Source: a filamentous cyanobacterium CCP3 (lineage in GTDB: Bacteria; Cyanobacteriota; Cyanobacteriia; Phormidesmidales; Phormidesmidaceae). From it: a stretch of DNA of 64,000 bases. Location of the stretch: contig PYGV01000004.1 in the NCBI GenBank assembly GCA_003022385.1, positions 1 through 64,000 of the forward strand, read 5' to 3'. How positions within the stretch are numbered: position 1 is the first letter of the stretch; the number at the start of each line of letters is the position of its first letter. A program made the position numbers and the translations under genes. Under the pieces are notes generated by a model. The model was not told where the DNA came from and ran no database searches. It saw only the letters and a program-made list of their open reading frames with translations. Below, piece by piece: positions 62,907 through 64,000 of the stretch.

Positions 62907-64000
62907 ATGGCTTCAGGCATTGATTACTCTCAAGCCTATCAAAAGGCAGAAAGAGCCTACGTACAGGGCAACTACCCAGAGGCTGCAGCCGTAATCGACC
63001 AGCTGGCGGCCGACTATCCCGAAGACCCCAGCGTGCTGCTGCTGCGAGGCCACATCTATTGCTATGGCCTACAGCGGTACGACGTAGCCGCCGCCCAATA
63101 CAGCGCGGTGCTCGATCTGACCTCTGAGCCAGAGTATGTCGACTATGCCAGCAACGGCCTTGACTACGCCAATCAGTTTGCCTCCGAAGCCTCTGAAGCA
63201 TCCGTGGGCTACGGTACCGACACCGGAGACACCTTCTTTGATGCCGGGGCCTCCCTATCCATGGATTTAGAGAGCGGTCTTGGGGCTACCGGTGCAGCGG
63301 GCATACCAGACAGCCATCTCGATTTGGGCGACATGAGTCTGGAAGACGATCTGCCCGCCTCGATCGCAGCCAGTGCCCCAGGTACCAGTGCCCTAGCTGA
63401 CCCCTTTGCCACCGATCCCTTCAGCGACGACGACCCCTTTGCGATCGCCCCCGGCGACACTGGCCCCAGATTTGGGGTTGACTCTAAGGGGAGCCGTTGG
63501 CCTCAAGAGCACGAGAGCACAGACGATATTACCTTTGATGATGACGCCTCGTTTGACTCTTTGGAGGTAGGCGAAACCGACGACCCCTTCGGGGCAGCAT
63601 CCGCCAGCTATAGCGACGACCCCTATAGCAGTGGTGTGGGCCTAGTCGCCGATGACTTTGATGCGGGCTGGCCACCAGCTGACGACGGCGGCGACGATAT
63701 GACAGTGTTTGCCCCCGAACCCGATCTGCTCAACGACGACCTCGACACCGCTGGCGACAGCCTCAGCGATGACTATGACGGCTACGTTAACAACGGCTAT
63801 AGCCCGGACTTAGAAGACAGTGCTCAACCCAGTAGTAACGTCGACTTTTTGGACGAATTTAGTGATTTTGACGACCTGGGCAACCTGCCCGATTTTGAGC
63901 TATCTGACAGTTCAGCGGGGTTTACCACGCCGTCGGTCGGCACCTCAGGTCTGACCTCGACCGATGACAACAGCGGCTACAGGAGCGGCACCTCAGCCTT
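62907..64000 (+). CDS. hmpD: Methyl-accepting chemotaxis protein N-terminus (HmpD), cut by window end
   Basis: Open from ATG at 62907 (GGAG 6 bases ahead) to the window end. Start is MASGIDYSQAYQKAERAYVQ, a TPR-like helical domain (YPEAAAVIDQLAADYPEDPSVLLL, about residues 1-90), then a long acidic disordered stretch rich in Asp, Ser and Gly (DPFATDPFSDDDPFAI, DDPFGAASASYSDDPY). This layout is seen in the N-terminus of cyanobacterial PilJ/HmpD-type receptors; the signalling domain must lie beyond 64000. Position after CheW fits. Confidence 0.75.
   Translation, partial: MASGIDYSQAYQKAERAYVQGNYPEAAAVIDQLAADYPEDPSVLLLRGHIYCYGLQRYDVAAAQYSAVLDLTSEPEYVDYASNGLDYANQFASEASEASVGYGTDTGDTFFDAGASLSMDLESGLGATGAAGIPDSHLDLGDMSLEDDLPASIAASAPGTSALADPFATDPFSDDDPFAIAPGDTGPRFGVDSKGSRWPQEHESTDDITFDDDASFDSLEVGETDDPFGAASASYSDDPYSSGVGLVADDFDAGWPPADDGGDDMTVFAPEPDLLNDDLDTAGDSLSDDYDGYVNNGYSPDLEDSAQPSSNVDFLDEFSDFDDLGNLPDFELSDSSAGFTTPSVGTSGLTSTDDNSGYRSGTSA

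Overview
The window comes from a cyanobacterium, most likely a filamentous, motile, non-heterocystous type of the Leptolyngbya/Nodosilinea kind. The evidence is genes for Mg-protoporphyrin methyltransferase (chlM), NDH-1 subunit 4 (ndhD), the variable chain of ferredoxin-thioredoxin reductase (ftrV), a DXCF-type bilin GAF domain, a cystine C-S lyase of the Synechocystis C-DES type, the hmp pilus-motility locus, and the octamer GCGATCGC (HIP1) scattered throughout. The species cannot be named from the sequence alone. I see no rRNA, tRNA, CRISPR array, transposase or prophage block.

Layout. 1-7.9 kb: end of a GH24 lysozyme; a large PAS/GAF/GGDEF/EAL protein whose first GAF looks like a light-sensing cyanobacteriochrome; a solute-binding protein; ftrV; and a chlM-DUF423-small protein cluster. 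8-17 kb: purE; an ammonium transporter behind a textbook NtcA site; a DICT-GAF histidine kinase; a GTPase with DUF697; a PTPA-CTERM exported protein; a GAF-LuxR regulator; a GlsB-like membrane protein. 17-36 kb: mostly leftward housekeeping genes (sulfite-oxidase-like molybdoenzyme, ndhD, thrB, thrS without TGS domain, PP2C phosphatase, rRNA pseudouridine synthase, TPR protein, homocysteine-biosynthesis DUF39 protein, serA-prmA-small membrane protein, hemW, MOSC protein).

37-42 kb is the most interesting part. cobM is followed by a clear guanidine-I (ykkC) riboswitch with a readable transcription-termination switch, then a ureohydrolase recognisable as the nickel-dependent guanidine hydrolase GdmH, then HypA- and HypB-like nickel chaperones (GhaA/GhaB type). 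Two small two-gene cassettes resembling toxin-antitoxin modules sit inside this run: a DUF6972-like pair between gdmH and ghaA, and a TumE-like pair between ghaA and ghaB. The set reads as a guanidine-sensing nitrogen-scavenging operon that has acquired addiction-like passengers.

42-57 kb: a 2TM protein; a trypsin-co-occurring (Trypco1/CU044_2847) protein; a 740-base intergenic region with repeats; an unusual fusion of a degenerate PlsY-like membrane domain to a PEP-synthase/rifampicin-phosphotransferase-like protein; M23 and M28 peptidases; an SDR; mnmG; a cystine lyase; a TM0106-type RecB-like nuclease; several small conserved proteins. 57-64 kb: the pilus chemotaxis (hmp/pix-like) locus, with hmpF leftward and hmpA (PatA-REC), hmpB (CheY), hmpC (CheW) and the start of an MCP (hmpD) rightward, cut by the window edge.

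Intergenic spaces carry several families of short palindromic repeats (near 6.5, 31.6, 34.6, 35.9-36.0, 42.2 and 43.6 kb). Family names and functions are from memory of conserved motifs; no database search was run.
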